A model generated the notes under the pieces. That model made no database searches and was not told where the DNA came from. It was given only the letters and a program-made list of their open reading frames with translations. A DNA stretch of 64,000 nucleotides from Bryum argenteum. Its lineage: Eukaryota; Streptophyta; Bryopsida; Bryales; Bryaceae. The translations under genes and the position numbers were made by a program. The stretch spans positions 23,464,758 to 23,528,757 of the forward strand of contig CM073323.1 of NCBI GenBank assembly GCA_037043015.1, given 5' to 3'. Positions 1-12,976 of this stretch are shown one piece after another; within the stretch, counting starts at the first letter, position 1, and each line of letters begins with the position of its first letter.

Positions 1-1709
1 TTGAGGCTTTGTAGATACTGTCTTAAAGAACGCACGCAGGTGTTCAGGGCTAAATGGACTATACCTTGCAAGCTTTGCGGAAGCTGGATGAAGCGGTAAA
101 ACACTTTCTAAGGTTGATCTTATTTTCAATAAAACTAAGTCAGCTCGATATACTGGCCAACAATAGCTTGATAGCTTGATATTACGTTGATCGCAATTTG
201 TGAGAGTCATAATCGATTTGAGATTCCCTTTCTGAGGGACTCCTAACCTTCAAACCTTCAATGCATTCTTGTGCTTGGACTAGTCAATAAACTGAATTTG
301 TAATTTGATGCAATGGTGGATATCATGGATTCAAGCGTGTCTCAGTTCGACATGATGCATGTGATTGTGGAGCTTAAGCGTTCATAATCATGTAGATGAT
401 CAGAGAATATTGAACTCCACCTTCTTCATGTGTGTGTGCAATGTATCGTCAATGTGTGCAATGATTGTTATTTTGTCTTGTTTGTTATTTGAGATAATTC
501 TAGTTTTTTTGAATTTTATGTGGAGAATCTTATGTTTTTTAGAACATTCACTATGGATGAAATGGCAAAAGGAGGAAGATTTGCTGCATTTAGCAAGACT
601 AAGTCATTCTTTCCCAATAGAATGGTTTTTCAAACTAGTACCTTTAGCCATGTGCCAAAGAGAGACCCGAGATCATCAAAAGACTATAACACTTTCCAAC
701 CCTTCAATGCCTTGCTACATGTGTCGCTACCCACCTAACTCTCACTCAATGTTCTACTTGAGTTAACTTGACTTTTGGGATAATTTGGGCCACCTTTTGG
801 AAAAACTTCAAACCATTTGAGCTTCTAACTTTTAAATCTGAAACATATATACACTTCGCAAAGCATTCCTTAACACATTCGCAATTGTTAAAAAATTATA
901 AACTCCCACTAATGAATCATCGCCAAAAAATCTAAAAGAGCACTATGTTATGCTCTTTAAAAATTATGTACATATTAATACTAATCTCACTTCTAAACAA
1001 GCCCAAATCATGTAATTTTGCATTCTAAAAATTGCGTGACCAACCGGTTGAAAACTTTAGTTTAACTTGAAACATTTAGAGAAATCCTAGTGTCACATGA
1101 TTAAATTTGATAACGATAATAACATGAATCTAATTATTGAGCTTTTTTTAGATTTAGATGGTGGCTTACTAATGAATGAATTGTTATGTCGCTTAAAAAA
1201 TGGTATTTGTGTTTCGAAATATCATAAGGTACTAGAAAACCTTCCATGAGGAATAAATTGGGAATAAATTGAAATATTTGACTTTCAAGAATACTTTTAA
1301 GAATTTGCCTTTGTGACATGTGTTAATTAACTTATTAAAGAATGATAAAAATTCTTGATGGAAAAACACTATTTTTATTTAGTTTTCTTTCCTTATAACT
1401 GTTGAGATATTATCCATTCTCTCTAAAACCTTATCTTGTTCAACATACTAGTATATAGTTTTCTAGTACTTAGATTGATAACATATCTATAATCTCACTT
1501 TAATTCATTTGTGGTTAACTATTTGTATTCATACAATATATAAATGATGAAATGAAGCTCTTTGCTCATTCTAATTCTTTCCTCCTCATTTAATATGTTC
1601 TCTCTTCCTTCTCCTTCCCAACAATAGTTTAAGATAATAACTACAACCTGCATATAAAGAATTCGTCTAAAGAAATTTTTTAAAATTTTTTTTTAAAAAA
1701 TTCAAAAAG

Positions 1710-1756
<47 letters not shown>

Positions 1757-2450
1757 AAATTGTTCCGCAGCAAAGTCCAATGTTGCATAGCCTAAAACGT
1801 TATGTTAAAATCAATAAGAACGCTCAAACTCTTGAATAAAGTTAACAATCTAGGCGACATTTTTTGATTCTTTGTCAAGGTTCCTTTATATGATAAAGTG
1901 GCCTATATGGCTCTATCATGGCCCTAAAAAATCTCAACCCTAGTGCTAACAAGTAAGTTGAGATTATCCTTCATCCTCAATTTGTTACAATCCAATTTGG
2001 CCAAAATTCAACTGTCACCCTTCACTAATTAATGGAAAATGTCCATGGTTACAATGAGTTTTAACTTGAACTCACAATTGTGAACAAGTCATAGAGTATT
2101 CTTATAAAACACGTCCACACGTTGTAATTAACAAATTTCCATAAGTGCTTTTACGGTTTTACTCTACTCACTTTCCAATCCAAGACTAGGTGTTTATACA
2201 ACGTGACTTCCAAAGACAAAAATCATGAAAGTTACATAAAATGAGCACACTTGGGTAATAAAAATTGTACTCTTTAAAAGGTTTGAAAACGTTTATTATT
2301 ACATTTGGAATTTTAGATTTGAGGGGTGCAAAAACGCGGATAAGTCTCAAAGTGATAACGAATAGCATCCAAACCCATAATTGCATGTATAGAAAGAAAA
2401 TTCTAATCATTAGTCCAAGCAGAAGAATGCACAAGTCATTACCATGCGAC
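1..2450. other. AT-rich non-coding part of block A
   Basis: No convincing gene is visible. At 50-110 a short stretch resembles a TPR-type helix and may be a leftover of the TPR-protein fragment that precedes block A in the other copies. The rest is AT-rich with only short, unconserved ORFs. The equivalent stretches are about 20640-23085 and 47579-50030. Confidence 0.5.
1703..1754 (+). repeat. Long poly-A tract
   Basis: An almost uninterrupted run of A lies inside block A. The copy at 49270-49323 is likewise nearly pure A, whereas the inverted copy (about 21325-21386) is poly-T interrupted by single C residues about every 12 bases. Such tracts are unreliable in assemblies, so the length and purity differences may be technical. 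Confidence 0.8.
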
Positions 2451-2499
2451 AGGACCCAACCACATTGGAAAGCGAGGCTTGATCGGATCCAACCACAAT

Positions 2500-2720
2500 A
2501 ATCGAAAAGTAAATGACTAGAAATATGAGTAGAGAAGCAAGCATCGATCAGAGCCAACAACATCGAAAATCAGGTCGAATCACATCTGGAAGCAAGCATC
2601 GGTTCAACGACATCGAAAAGCAAGCATCGATCAGGTTGAATCACATGTGAGAGCAAGCATCAATTCATTACAGCGATCCATCCACACTGAAAAGGCAAGC
2701 GCTTCGATCGGATTCAACAA
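2500..2720 (+). repeat. Degenerate minisatellite (about 45 bp, core AGCAAGCATCGATCAG)
   Basis: The motif AGCAAGCATCGATCAG and variants recurs about five times, spaced by CAACAACATCGAAAA- or GAATCACAT-like linkers. Copies lie at about 20340-20600 (inverted) and 50070-50290. It sits next to the Harbinger transposase region and could be the subterminal repeat array of that element. I could not define the element's terminal inverted repeats. Confidence 0.6.
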
Positions 2721-3363
2721 CATCCAAAAGTGCAATTACTAGACTTAAGGGATGCTGGGTGTACCGAGAGAGTCAACTCTAGAATATACTAGCAGTATAT
2801 AGCTTGATATAACGTTTTATCACCTTAATACATAGCAATATCTGAATGCAGACCAGATGAAAGATAAAAGAAAATTGATTAAAGGCACCCTACTCTGCGT
2901 CCAAATATCAAAATAGTTGAATCGGTCTGTATCTTCATCAAAATCATTTGCTCATCGTCCGAGTCTCTCCAAAGAGCTTCTCCACCTCGAGTCAACAGAA
3001 TCGCTCTTTCATCCTATATATGCGCCTTTAAAAGACCCAAATTCAACTAGACTGTGAAAGAAGAAAAACTTAGCCTCCTTCGGTTTCTAAAAGTTGATAT
3101 GCGTGATCAAATGAAAAATTATGTGTACCTTAGGTGTGATGCCCTTGAAAAAATGAGGAGTACTATGTCCGCTGCAAGCATCACGAGTGAGAAGTTGACA
3201 CCGTCTAATTCAACCTCAAATTCCTCAACATGAAAAACATGCGCATTTCCAAGTGAAAATTTCCAACACAAATCACTAACAACAAATCTTGCATTGTGAT
3301 TGTGGCACGTACCTATTCCCAACCATTTTGTTGTTGTGGTATAATGTGATGATTGCTTGCCAA

Positions 3364-4717
3364 TCAAAATTGGAATCCTTCTCCTTTGAGTCTCCACAAG
3401 TGATTTATCAAATCCGTCCGCAAAGAAAAATGCGCCTGGACACTCTCAAGCTCCCTTGTACCATCTTGGAGCTCTCTAAAAGAAAAAGGGAGTCTCATTG
3501 TTTCCACTGGAAGTCCCCAATCACCAAAAGGTTCTAATGGCAATCCCTGCTCATCCTCAACAATCATATTGTGCATGATTATGCAAGCAATCATGATGTC
3601 TTCAATTGTTTGCAAATCCCACTGCCGCACAGGATTCTTCAAAATCTCAAAGCGAGCTTGCAATACCCCAAAAGCTCGCTCAACATCTTTACGGGCACCT
3701 TCTTGGCATTTTGTAAAATGTTCTTTCATCTCACCAATGGGCTCATGAATTGGTTGTACAAATTAAACATGCCCAAGGGGGATAGATGCCATCTCAAAGA
3801 AGATAGAAGCGAGGATAGATATGGCCATTGACTTGGAAGCTCAAGTCTCGACCCTCTCCTCGCAACATGTTGGAAACTAGAGGTGATCTATCTAGCACAT
3901 TGATATCATTGTTCCCCCCGGGAAGCCCAAAAAATGCGTGCGAGATCCACAAACTCTGATCTGCAATGGCTTCCAAAATAATAGACCGATTTTTGTCCTT
4001 GTCCTGGAATTGTCCTTGCCACGCAACTGGGCAATTCTTCCAATTCCAGTGCATACAATCGATACTACCAAACATGCCAGGGAAGCCTCGTGCTTCGTTA
4101 ATGGCCATTTGGCGTTCAAGATCTTGTCGTGTCGGTTGTCTCAAGTACATAGATCCAAAACATGCTCTAATGGCAACCACAAATCGTTTCATGCACTCAG
4201 AGGCGGTAGACTCACCCAATCTACAATATTCATCGCAGGCATCTGCCGGCAATCCATACCCAAGCATGCGGATTGTTGTTGTGCATTTCTGCAACGTGCT
4301 CAATCCCAATCTCCCCGCTGCATCACGCCTTTGCACAAACCATGGATCAAATGCAGAAACTGCATTCATAATACGCAAAAACAGCTCTCTTCTCATTCTA
4401 AACCTTCTTCTGAACTTCACCGGGCCATACGTGGGATTCTCAGAAAAGTAGTCTCGAAACAAATTCAAGTGGTAAGTCTCTCTGTCACGAAATAGGAATT
4501 TTCTACCCATTCTACTTCCACCAAACCTTGGTCTCTCGAGAAATTCACTCTCCACCTCATCCCTAACCATAGTGGCCATTCCCAAAAAGAACTCATCAAA
4601 CTCATCATCCTCTTCATCATCTTGTAATGCACGCGATATAGATGCTTGCAATTCCTTCCTCCAAGCCTCCATTCTCTCAATGTGCAACACACAAAGATTA
4701 TAACGCCTGAACAACAT
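3364..4717 (-). pseudogene. PIF/Harbinger transposase (DDE), copy 1, frameshifted
   Basis: Read on the minus strand this encodes a plant ALP1/Harbinger-like DDE transposase. It has an acidic N-terminal stretch (residues about 35-45), the first catalytic Asp in GSIDCMHW, the second in GGNNDINVLDRS, and the Glu in RKDVERAFGVLQARF. The two ORFs are complement(3794..4717) and complement(3364..3729). A +1 frameshift after YPPWAC separates catalytic domain from C-terminus and is shared by all three copies, so it predates the duplications. An extra break at 3794 (LLADGI to a stop) is private to this copy and falls at a CTG/CAG site. It is probably inactive unless a tiny intron lies at the shared break. 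No MYB-like partner ORF was recognised. Confidence 0.88.
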
Positions 4718-5110
4718 AAGACAATCAATTATAGAGGATATAAAACACGGCAGGCTCTTGAGCCAAAGGTGGTTTAAAAATGGAGGAAGCAGAGAGACTC
4801 ACACTTGGTGAGATTAGAGAATTGGTGAATCAACTTCTTCAAAGTTCTCGGTGGTGGCCTTCACGGCCATAATCAAATACAGCACTGGGAGTGAGGCTCC
4901 TGCACCACTCTGATCAATTAGGTCATTTATCCGCTATTCGAAACCTTAATCGCCCTGACACAGCTGGTGTTAGATTATCATACAATCCGGCTTTTCACAC
5001 CTTGTTGGCTCTTCGACGCGCCCTACACCAGCCCACAATCACAATTACTTGGTTGAAACTTGCGAGACATCATGCAATCCGTTAACAAGCAGATAAAGAA
5101 TGAACTTGCC

Positions 5111-5457
5111 TTTTCACAACTGAAAGTAGCGGAGGCGAATGACCGCACACCAAACATTTGAAGAATGCCCCCTTAATTTCAGGAATGATGGAACTGCATC
5201 GAATAACCATGCCCTTCACAGACACCAATTTATCTATGTCCATACGCCAACAAAAAGAGATGTGAGCTCGCTTGCCATTTATCATGAAAAACCCATAAAT
5301 AAATCCATTCACAATGTATCTACAACACTGAACACTGAAATCTCACTTACCGGAAGGATTGAGTTCGCGCATGTTCACTGATGTTTGAAGATTGTCATAT
5401 CAGAACTTTCGAAAAATTTAAACAGATTCTCCACCAATGCATAAACAATATGAATCT
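5111..5457 (-). pseudogene. MCM4: MCM4 exon fragments in block A, copy 1
   Basis: Two exons can be read on the minus strand. Complement(5111..5239) encodes IDKLVSVKGMVIRCSSI followed by IPEIKGAFFKCLVCGHSPP, which is the MCM4 N-terminal OB-fold/zinc-finger region of the replicative helicase. Complement(5351..5457) ends with VNMRELNPS, the residues that directly precede it in MCM4. The exon on the 5' side has an in-frame stop upstream of that motif. The later exon ends AAAAG followed by GCAAGT, a typical GC-AG donor. The acceptor CAG of this exon is intact only in the inverted copy (17829) and reads TGG here. No helicase (AAA+) domain is present anywhere in the window, so this is a fragment, not a working MCM4. 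Confidence 0.82.
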
Positions 5458-5904
5458 CTACAGGGAAAAAGCGCAGGCCGAGAAAAGAAATCATCGACCA
5501 TACAAGAGTTGTTGCAAGCTTCTGGACGAGGAATTTCCCACCAAGCCAACCAAGCCCATTTTGAGGCTGAAAAGGGAAGAGACAAGTTCACGTACCTGTG
5601 ACTCTGGTATTGCTGGAATGTTGCTTCAACTCTTCAAGTGCAAACAGAGATTGGGTTGGATTTGGGCACACGAACTGGAGCCCAATTCTCCCAAATGGCC
5701 ATCGCCCCGCTCTTTATCGCAGTGACACCTTTCATGCTTCCTTGCTGCTGCTATTCAGCCCTGTGTGTTTATCACTTCACGAAGGAGGTGTAGGGCTTAG
5801 GGTTTGAAGAGATTGATCGATTATGCGCAATCAGTCCTTATTGCGGCACTTCCCTAATTCCTCATTCAAGGCCATCGTGGCAGTCGCTATAGCGAGCCAA
5901 AGCA

Positions 5905-6026
5905 ATGGCGGGCGTAGACACACCGTTGAGGGCGCTTCATCAATGCTTGCCCCGCCAACTGACCGGGGCCCTGCAAAATGCCGTTGGCGGCCTTTTGTAC
6001 AGTGCATCCATTGAGGATGCCCTTAC
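5905..6026 (+). pseudogene. Orphan 5' exon, product unknown
   Basis: An ATG at 5905 opens a frame beginning MAGVDTPLRALHQ and running about 40 codons (ending near YSASIEDAL) before sequence identity switches to a copia reverse transcriptase in another frame. It is head-to-head with the MCM4 fragment. GC content and codon use look genic. I do not recognise the family. It may be the first exon of a host gene cut by the copia sequence. Equivalent positions are about 17047-17167 (-) and 53468-53589 (+). Confidence 0.4.
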
Positions 6027-7084
6027 CTTGTATCTTCGTGCTTCGTGATGAAGCCGGTTTTGTCATTCTCGCGGTATATGTAGATGACCTTAATTCCATC
6101 GGCACGAAGAACCTGAGTAAAAAGGTAGAACAGTTGCTCACTAACAAGTTCGAAATGAAAGTTTTAGGCGAGGACAACATTTTGTCTTGGACTTCAAATT
6201 CAGTACTGCTCAGACGGAAGCTTATTGCTCCATCAGCAAACTTATGTGAAGAAACTCCTCGCCATCTTCAACATGGCCGACGCCAATGCACTATCCGCCC
6301 CGATGATCGGAAGGAGCAAAATAGAAGATGATCCTTACAGGCCAGCTGATGAGGACGAGGAGGAGCATGACCGGAACAAATATTTGGCGGTTGTAGGTGC
6401 ACTGCTGTACCTCTCAACCAATACCCGCCCAGACATCGCTTTGTTTGTGAGTGTTTTTGGCCGCCAGCATAACCGAAAACCAACGGAGCGTCACTGGCGT
6501 GGAGTTAAACACCTTCTCCGTTACCTCAGGGGAACCGAGAATCTTGGACTGCACTTTCGCAGGAAAGCGCATAGCTCAATTACGGGCTACGCCGACGCCG
6601 GTTTCAAAACCGATCCATCTACGGGAAAATCCCAGACAGGCTACATTTTTGTGAAGAATGGAGCACCTATCTCTTGGAGATCGACAAAACAAACCATCAC
6701 CGCTACTTCAACGAACCATTCCGAGCTGTTAGCGTTCCACGAAGTATCTCGGGAGGCGGTGTGGCTTCAGACCATGCATCAGACGATACATAAGATGAGT
6801 GGACTACCGATCAAGAACGAACCCATTATATTATTCGAGGATAATGCGGCTTGTATCGAACAAGTATCCTCAGGGTTCATCAAGGCCGATAGAGTTAAAC
6901 ATATAAGTCCTCATCTGTTCAGCTACACTCAAGACTTGATCGAAGCCAAGCAGATCCAACCTAAGAAGATCGCATCAACAGAGAACATTGCGGATTTGCT
7001 TACAAAAGCACTCCCAGCTCACCAACATCGTAAGCTACTCAGAGCAGCCGGTATGAGGACCCTGACTGAACTAGGAATCGAATG
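6027..7084 (+). pseudogene. Ty1/copia reverse transcriptase (C-terminal half) and RNase H, copy 1
   Basis: Translation gives the C-terminal half of a copia RT (catalytic YVDDL near 6078) and a complete RNase H with its acidic residues in GYADAGF, SELLAFHEVSREAVW and EDNAACIEQ, ending NIADLLTKALPAHQHRKLL and a stop at 7085. Gag, protease, integrase and the N-terminal half of RT are absent, because the element starts abruptly at about 6027 against unrelated exon sequence. This copy has private indels near 6165 and 6440-6480 that break the frame. The inverted copy at 15989-17092 is uninterrupted. Cannot transpose by itself. Confidence 0.93.
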
Positions 7085-7160
7085 ATAGCTTCACTCTTTT
7101 TCTCCGTTTTTTTTTGGGACGGCAGTTTTTTAACGAGGAAGAATAACATTCGAGGAGGAG

Positions 7161-7410
7161 TGTTGAGATATCATATCTCGTCTACTCTAGGGTCCATAAA
7201 TAGGCTTTCACCTAACTTAACTAACCCTCAACTAACCCTTAATCACACCACCCACTCGGTGGTTACGAACAGTTAAGAGGCAGTTAGCGATACTACCGAG
7301 GCCCCTTTTAGACCCTCGTTGTAACCACATCTATATAAACTGAGCTCACTTGAGCCAATGACACTTCTATCCATATACTCTCGTGTCACGTTGTTGTGCC
7401 TATCTCAACA
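7161..7410 (+). repeat. Copia 3' LTR (250 bp) with polypurine tract
   Basis: The LTR opens TGTTGAGATA and closes TATCTCAACA, a perfect 10-bp terminal inverted repeat with canonical TG..CA ends. The purine-rich CGAGGAGGAG directly before it (7151-7160) is the polypurine tract for plus-strand priming. No matching 5' LTR exists in the window. The identical LTR recurs at 15664-15913 and 54721-54970. Flanking the outer edge is CCTAC and then PP2 3'-end sequence. Confidence 0.93.
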
Positions 7411-7441
7411 CCTACGTTGAGATCCAGACTCTGCGCCTCTG

Positions 7442-10400
7442 CAACTCAAGAAGCTTGTTTGCTTGGTGCAGCTTCCATGCCTGCAAAGATGATAATGAAA
7501 CCACAAGTCCTTCAGCCTCATGATTACATTATACAAAATAATGCTCTCGACAAAAATTCATCTTACTTGATAAAATATCGTTTGGAACTAAGGAGCAAAG
7601 ATACGGTACAAACCCAAGGTGTGAGATAAACTTGTTCGGGAGGCAAAGACTCGTCGATGTTAAGTCGTCCACTGATAATCTCTAGGCACACTACCCCAAA
7701 GCTGTACACGTCCACTTTGTCGCTTAGTTGGCCGAGTGTTGCGTATTCTGGTGCTAAGTACCCCCTGCACATATTGATATACATCAACACATCAAAAGAC
7801 TTGGTTCATTGAAGGACCCATGACTTGGTGATGAGATTGTACCAAACCTATTTCAGTACTATTTCAGAATCATAATCTCGTCCATCTTTGAATTTATTGT
7901 GTATAAGGACAACGAGATCTACGACGCAAATGCATTTGTGAGAGAAGATGGTATTCTTTGGAGCTTACTTAGTGCCTGCGACGTGCACAGTCATAAGATG
8001 GCTCTCCTCATCTGGAAACAACAAGGCCAATCCAAAGTCTGCCACTTTGGGCTCTAGATTTTTGTCCAACAAGATGTTGCTAGCTTTGACATCTCGGTGG
8101 ATCACTCTTGGGTGAGCCAACGCATGTAAGTAGTGTAGACCATGCGCTATACCCAAACATATCTTCAATCTTGACGGCCACGACACTAATTGCCTTCGTG
8201 GTCCTTTCTCTGTACATCATGCACATCACATAAGAATGTTATCTAAGATTACTCATACAAATTGCACATGCATATTAGAATGATGAGCAAGATGAGCCAT
8301 AATTACCGAGCAAAATCTGATTAACATCGTAGTTGTCGACGTACTCATATACCAAGATCCTTGAGCCCTCGCGGAGACAACATCCTCTAAGGTTCACCAA
8401 GTTTCTGTGCTTCATGCCAGTGATGAGCACAACCTCATTTGAGAAGGCATCTAAGCACGTCTGTGATTGTTTTGCAAAGAGCTGCTTCACAGCCACCTCA
8501 CTCCCATTCGGCAACACACCCTACACATACACAATACACTATTTATGAACAACCTTTTACTTTTGTCGTTAAGCACATCCCTTAGGGCTTTAATTTCATA
8601 TGTTACCTTATAGACAGCGCCATAGCCACCCTGCCCTAATTTATTTTCCTCGTGAAAATCTCGTGTAGCAACCTTCAATTCCTGGTATGAGTAAATGGTA
8701 GGCTTCACGTTGAACTCGTCAAACTCGCACAATTTATTGTAATTTATTGAACTTGCACAATTTATTGAACTTGCAAGTGCTCGCAAAGAGAAGATTTTGA
8801 ATGGAATTGCAAATGTAGTTGTGAGAAGTTGAAAACCGTTGCAAGTTTGACTTACTCTGCTGAAATTTCAATTGTAGGTAGCGCTTGTATCGTCTATTCT
8901 TGTAGAGAATAGCTCCCACCACCAGCGCCACCACTAATGCCACCAACCCCGTGCTAGTTGCTACTGAAACTGCTATAATCTTGCGTCGGTCCGCTTTGTT
9001 GGTCGCTCGCTCAATTTTGAAGAGTAGGTTAGAATCTTAAATTTCCAACACTTGGTTTCCAGTGAGAAAGACTATCTCAACACCACGTATCTTTCTTCAT
9101 TAGATGTTCTACCAACATTTTCATTAAATGTTCTACCAACATTTTATTTACAATTATTTACTTTCACTCCGACCAAACTTAATATGGGCAAAGGTCGAAC
9201 TTTTGAAGTGCAAAGAGGAATGATATATGTGTGATCTGACCTGGAGAAATGAAGCAGACCTGCTTACAAAAGCATCTCTTTGCATCATCGGATTCTAAGA
9301 CTGACGCATTTTCAGCATTTACACCGTTGCAATATGGATTTCCAGCTAGCCTGCAAGTTCCATCAACATTTAGATTACCTTCAGTGATATTGTGAAGAAG
9401 CGGAAGAAAAATGTGATTTCAAGAGCGATGTTATTTCGGCACCTTTGAACTCATTTGTTGCAATTTGTCAACTAACTTACTTGATGATGAATGCTTTATT
9501 CTTGATGTGTTCGGTGCTAAATGTCACATCCTCAATCCGATTGTTCTCCAAACTGAGAATTTTGAGGAACGGAGTTGAGTTTTGATTTCCGCCAGCGTCG
9601 ATTAAGTCCGCAATGTCAAGACGTCCTGTGATACTGTTGTTGTCCAAGTACCTGAAATTGTTCCAAACTCATATTAGTAACTAATGTTGTACATGTTAAA
9701 ATACACGTTGCAGTTTCAATCCATGCACTTTTTCTAGTGCTGGAAGAACACCAAACCCACCATGGTTTGGCGTGAATATAGTGTTTGTTTGATGGTATGC
9801 CTACAAGACATAACAATAGTGGTACAGGACTACTGATCCCTCTTACTAGGGTGAATATTGTATACAAGAGCATATTGAATGTGAACACCAAACATGCAAC
9901 ATCAAGAGAAGTTGGAGATGCGGAGGCTCACAGCTCTTGAATGGAACCAATTTTGTAGACGTTCCATTTAGGTGGAAGAGTAAGTTGGTTTCCACTTAGA
10001 TTCCTACACCATTCATCATCCATGTTGTTTGTAAGCAAAAAAACACACGGTAAGAATATGTATGGAAAACAATAAGGTAAGTACGAGGTTGATATGCAAA
10101 CGTACATGATGGTAGCCTTTTGAAAGAGGGAGAGATCAGGTATGGGCCCTTGAAAGTGATTTCCAGAGACTTGCCTGCACTTGTCATTAGCTCAAATGCC
10201 TAAGCCCTAAATTCATTGCCCTAAAGAGATCATATAACAACCACGGTTAAATTTCTTACCTAGACCTACTCAATGTACTTTAGAAATTGCAATTGTTTCA
10301 TCTTAGACATGCATCAAGAAACACTTTTGCTGTAGTCTTGATGGGATTCACTCAACAATAATTCTCACACATAATAAAAAAAAATTTGTAAGTATGGAAA

Positions 10401-12976
10401 GCATGGACAACTCACAATGATGTCACAACACCAAGGTCCTCACGTGTCAAGTTGGGTAGGAGAGGGCCCGTAAGATGGTTGTCAGAAATATCAAGTGTTG
10501 TGGTTACACTTATATTGACAATGTCTGACAACTTTGTCAACATTCCAGTGAATTGGTTCCCTCCTAAATTCCTATGAATCCACAACAACAAGCATGTCAA
10601 CATCTCCTGAGGGCTTACAAGAATTTAGCAAGCAATGCCAACCACTACGTACAAGAACCGCCACATAACACACAAAGAGCAAAGGGAAACAAACAAGCTT
10701 GTAGAAAAGTCAACTATTTTCCACTCACACATATCGCAAGTTTGCAAACTTAGTGAGATTTGGTAGTTGCCCCTGAAATTGATTTCTAGAGACATCCCTG
10801 TACAGAATTCAAAATTTCCACTTGTTTTTAGCAACTCATTGATTAGGGCTAGAAAATCATCAATAAATTTTGAAAATGATATGTGTGCTTATTTAGAGTC
10901 TAAGTACACTCAACTATAATACACAAAAACTTCGCTAATTAGCATGATAAAACTTACAAATTTTGCAACTCAGCGTTGTAACGCATGATAGAACTTACAA
11001 ATATTGCAACTCAGTGTTGGAAGTCAAATTAGGCAACGTCCCATTGAAGTTGTTGCTAGATATGTCACTGCAAGCCACAAAGTGAGGAATGCCACAATGA
11101 ATAAGAGATTCCTAGTAGAGACTTCCAACATGAGCCAAGGTGAAACACTTACAGCTTTTGAATTCTAGTCTTGTTCTGAAATGCATCTTCTCGAATGGGC
11201 CCATAGAACCTGTTTCTACCAATACTGAGTGTTCGAACAGAATTTTTTAGTTTTCTAAGCAGCCGCAATGGATACGGTCCAGTGAGCTGATTGCCTCCGA
11301 GGTCTCTGTGCAACAAGCACAAGCATGGTCAGTTTATTCAATGATTTCATAAATGTTGTCATTCCTTCAGCTTGAAAGAGTAAACTTACAGATACTCAAG
11401 AGTCCGAAGAAACACCAGATCATTCGGAATGGTCCCATTGAAAGCATTGTCGTGCAGATCCCTGTGATGAGATAGAGGTCAAAAACCCTAGAACTTGCAA
11501 CTGAACCGGTCAAAGCAATCAGTGGGTTTTCATATCTTTCTCCATCTTGAATTTCAAGTACACGTTATTAGGATCACACGAGATAATGCCATTCAATTAT
11601 ACCAATTAACACTTATTTCCTCACTTCTGATGATCTTCATGGCATTGAAGTGTACACAAAGTAGACGATGACTTACAGAACATAGAGCCAAGAATTATTC
11701 AATGTGACAGGAAGTGGACCGGAGAGGCCTGGATTTCCGGTAATCTCCCTGCGCGCATGAATGCTCATATTCCATCAATGGGCAAGTCGAAGAAATTGTG
11801 CTCGAAAAGGACAAGTGGTCAGACGCCAAGGTGACTTGCAATTAGGATTTTGAAGGACTTACAAGGTGCTGAGACTTGGAAGATATGTGTCCTCACTGGT
11901 CCAAAATACGTCTGGTAACGTGCCAACAATGGAAGCATTGGAGATGGACCTGCACGACCGCCATTTTTCATTCCCGTCAAAACCTCAATGGATGTGATAC
12001 CTTTACTGAGATGTAGGGATCATAGCTAGAGTCGGAAGAGAATGATCCTTACACGCCGAGTATTTTGACTTGGAACCAGGAGTTGTTGCACCATTCAGGA
12101 ATGTTCTCACAGAACGGTCGAATGCACGTCACGCCTCGATAGTACCCTAGATCGCTCTCGCAAGGAAGTCTCTGCGCAGAGCTCCAGCCTGGCAAATTGC
12201 TGCTCAAATCCGGAGTACTGGTGTTCCATGCCGCCCACATCTTCTGAATCGCATTCACTAACAAGATGCCATACCAAGTTGAAAACAGAATCAGTAATCC
12301 TGCAGTCACGTTCTAATATCAAAGAGCTCAAATCCTATGTTCCACTCTCAAAACTGTCCTCGAAACTGCCCTCTTTCATTATATAACGCCTTTCGGTGAA
12401 TGAAACTGTCTACAAGATCCGGTACCTACAACAGATTCAAGCTCCTCGCTGTTTGTAAGATCAAAAATTTATAACACTTTTAGAAAGTCTGAGCCTACGG
12501 GGAACAGATATTGGCCCTTCTTGACGTGAGGGGTTAAGGCGTAAAGCTGAAGAGTATCAGCTGTGCAGACCTCATCAGAATCCAAACACAGTGACGAAAC
12601 CGAAAATTCAAGCTCATTGTTGCTTTAAATGCAGATAATCGACCATATTCCTAATAACAGACAACCAACCGAGTTTCCGAATTCGAAAGAATCTCAACCT
12701 GTGACAAACCTTTCTGTAACTTGAGTATTCTACCGACAATCAAGTGTTCGGCAAGAACTTTCGGTGTTAGCGCTCAGGGGAAAGCTGCAGTGTACGACGT
12801 CAAGTAAGAGGAAACGTACATTCATAGTCATGATAGACCCAGACTTCCCCGTTGGTCTGATTGCGGTAGGATTGACACAAGACCAAGCCAGAGTTCGACA
12901 AGACCTGCAGAAAAATCACGAGTAAGTGAGGCCATGATGGCCAACTCGGAGCTCGAGTTCCCGCAACAGCAGCCAT
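7442..12976 (-). pseudogene. LRR receptor-like kinase, left-arm copy, lacking its 3' end
   Basis: This is the reverse-complement copy of the full gene at 57659-63571, with start codon complement at 12976, signal peptide, individually encoded LRRs, transmembrane helix and kinase domain. It ends at 7442 inside the last exon, just after the residues KLLELV. The final roughly 125 residues (kinase subdomain XI and the C-terminal tail) are therefore missing, and block A sequence follows. The missing piece is found 22 kb away at 29407-29815 in the opposite orientation, as expected after an inversion. Some splice sites are better preserved here than in the right arm (for example the acceptor before the EITGN exon, near 11750), others worse (the CAG before the EFDEF exon, near 8730, reads CG). 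Confidence 0.88.
8724..8776 (-). repeat. Short tandem duplication in the kinase-gene intron
   Basis: The motif AACTTGCACAATTTATTG is repeated two to three times immediately upstream (on the minus strand) of the juxtamembrane exon. A similar 22-bp duplication of ATGTTCTACCAACATTTT occurs at about 9105-9147 in the previous intron. Both are present in the right-arm copy as well, so they predate the duplication. Confidence 0.6.

Larger units (their letters stand above)
1..7441 (+). repeat. Block A, copy 1 (7.4-kb composite repeat)
   Basis: This block matches 47579-55001 in direct orientation and 15664-23085 in inverted orientation almost base for base. In order it holds AT-rich DNA with a long poly-A tract, a PIF/Harbinger transposase (-), MCM4 exon fragments (-), an orphan exon, the 3' half of a copia retrotransposon with its 3' LTR, and a 31-bp stub that is the reverse complement of the 3' end of the PP2 gene (7411-7441). 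At 7441/7442 the PP2 stub joins an LRR-kinase exon, a junction not found in the right arm, where the same stub continues into PP2. The block begins upstream of the window. Confidence 0.93.

Noticed and set aside
520..738. Possible small gene (72 residues, MENLMFFRTFTMDEMAKGGR)
   Set aside because: It is conserved only among the block A copies, lies in AT-rich non-coding DNA and overlaps another equally long frame. No family recognised.
1..7441. Block A as one complete LTR retrotransposon
   Set aside because: Only one LTR and the RT/RNase H end are present. The rest is Harbinger, MCM4 exons and unrelated DNA, with no gag, protease or integrase.
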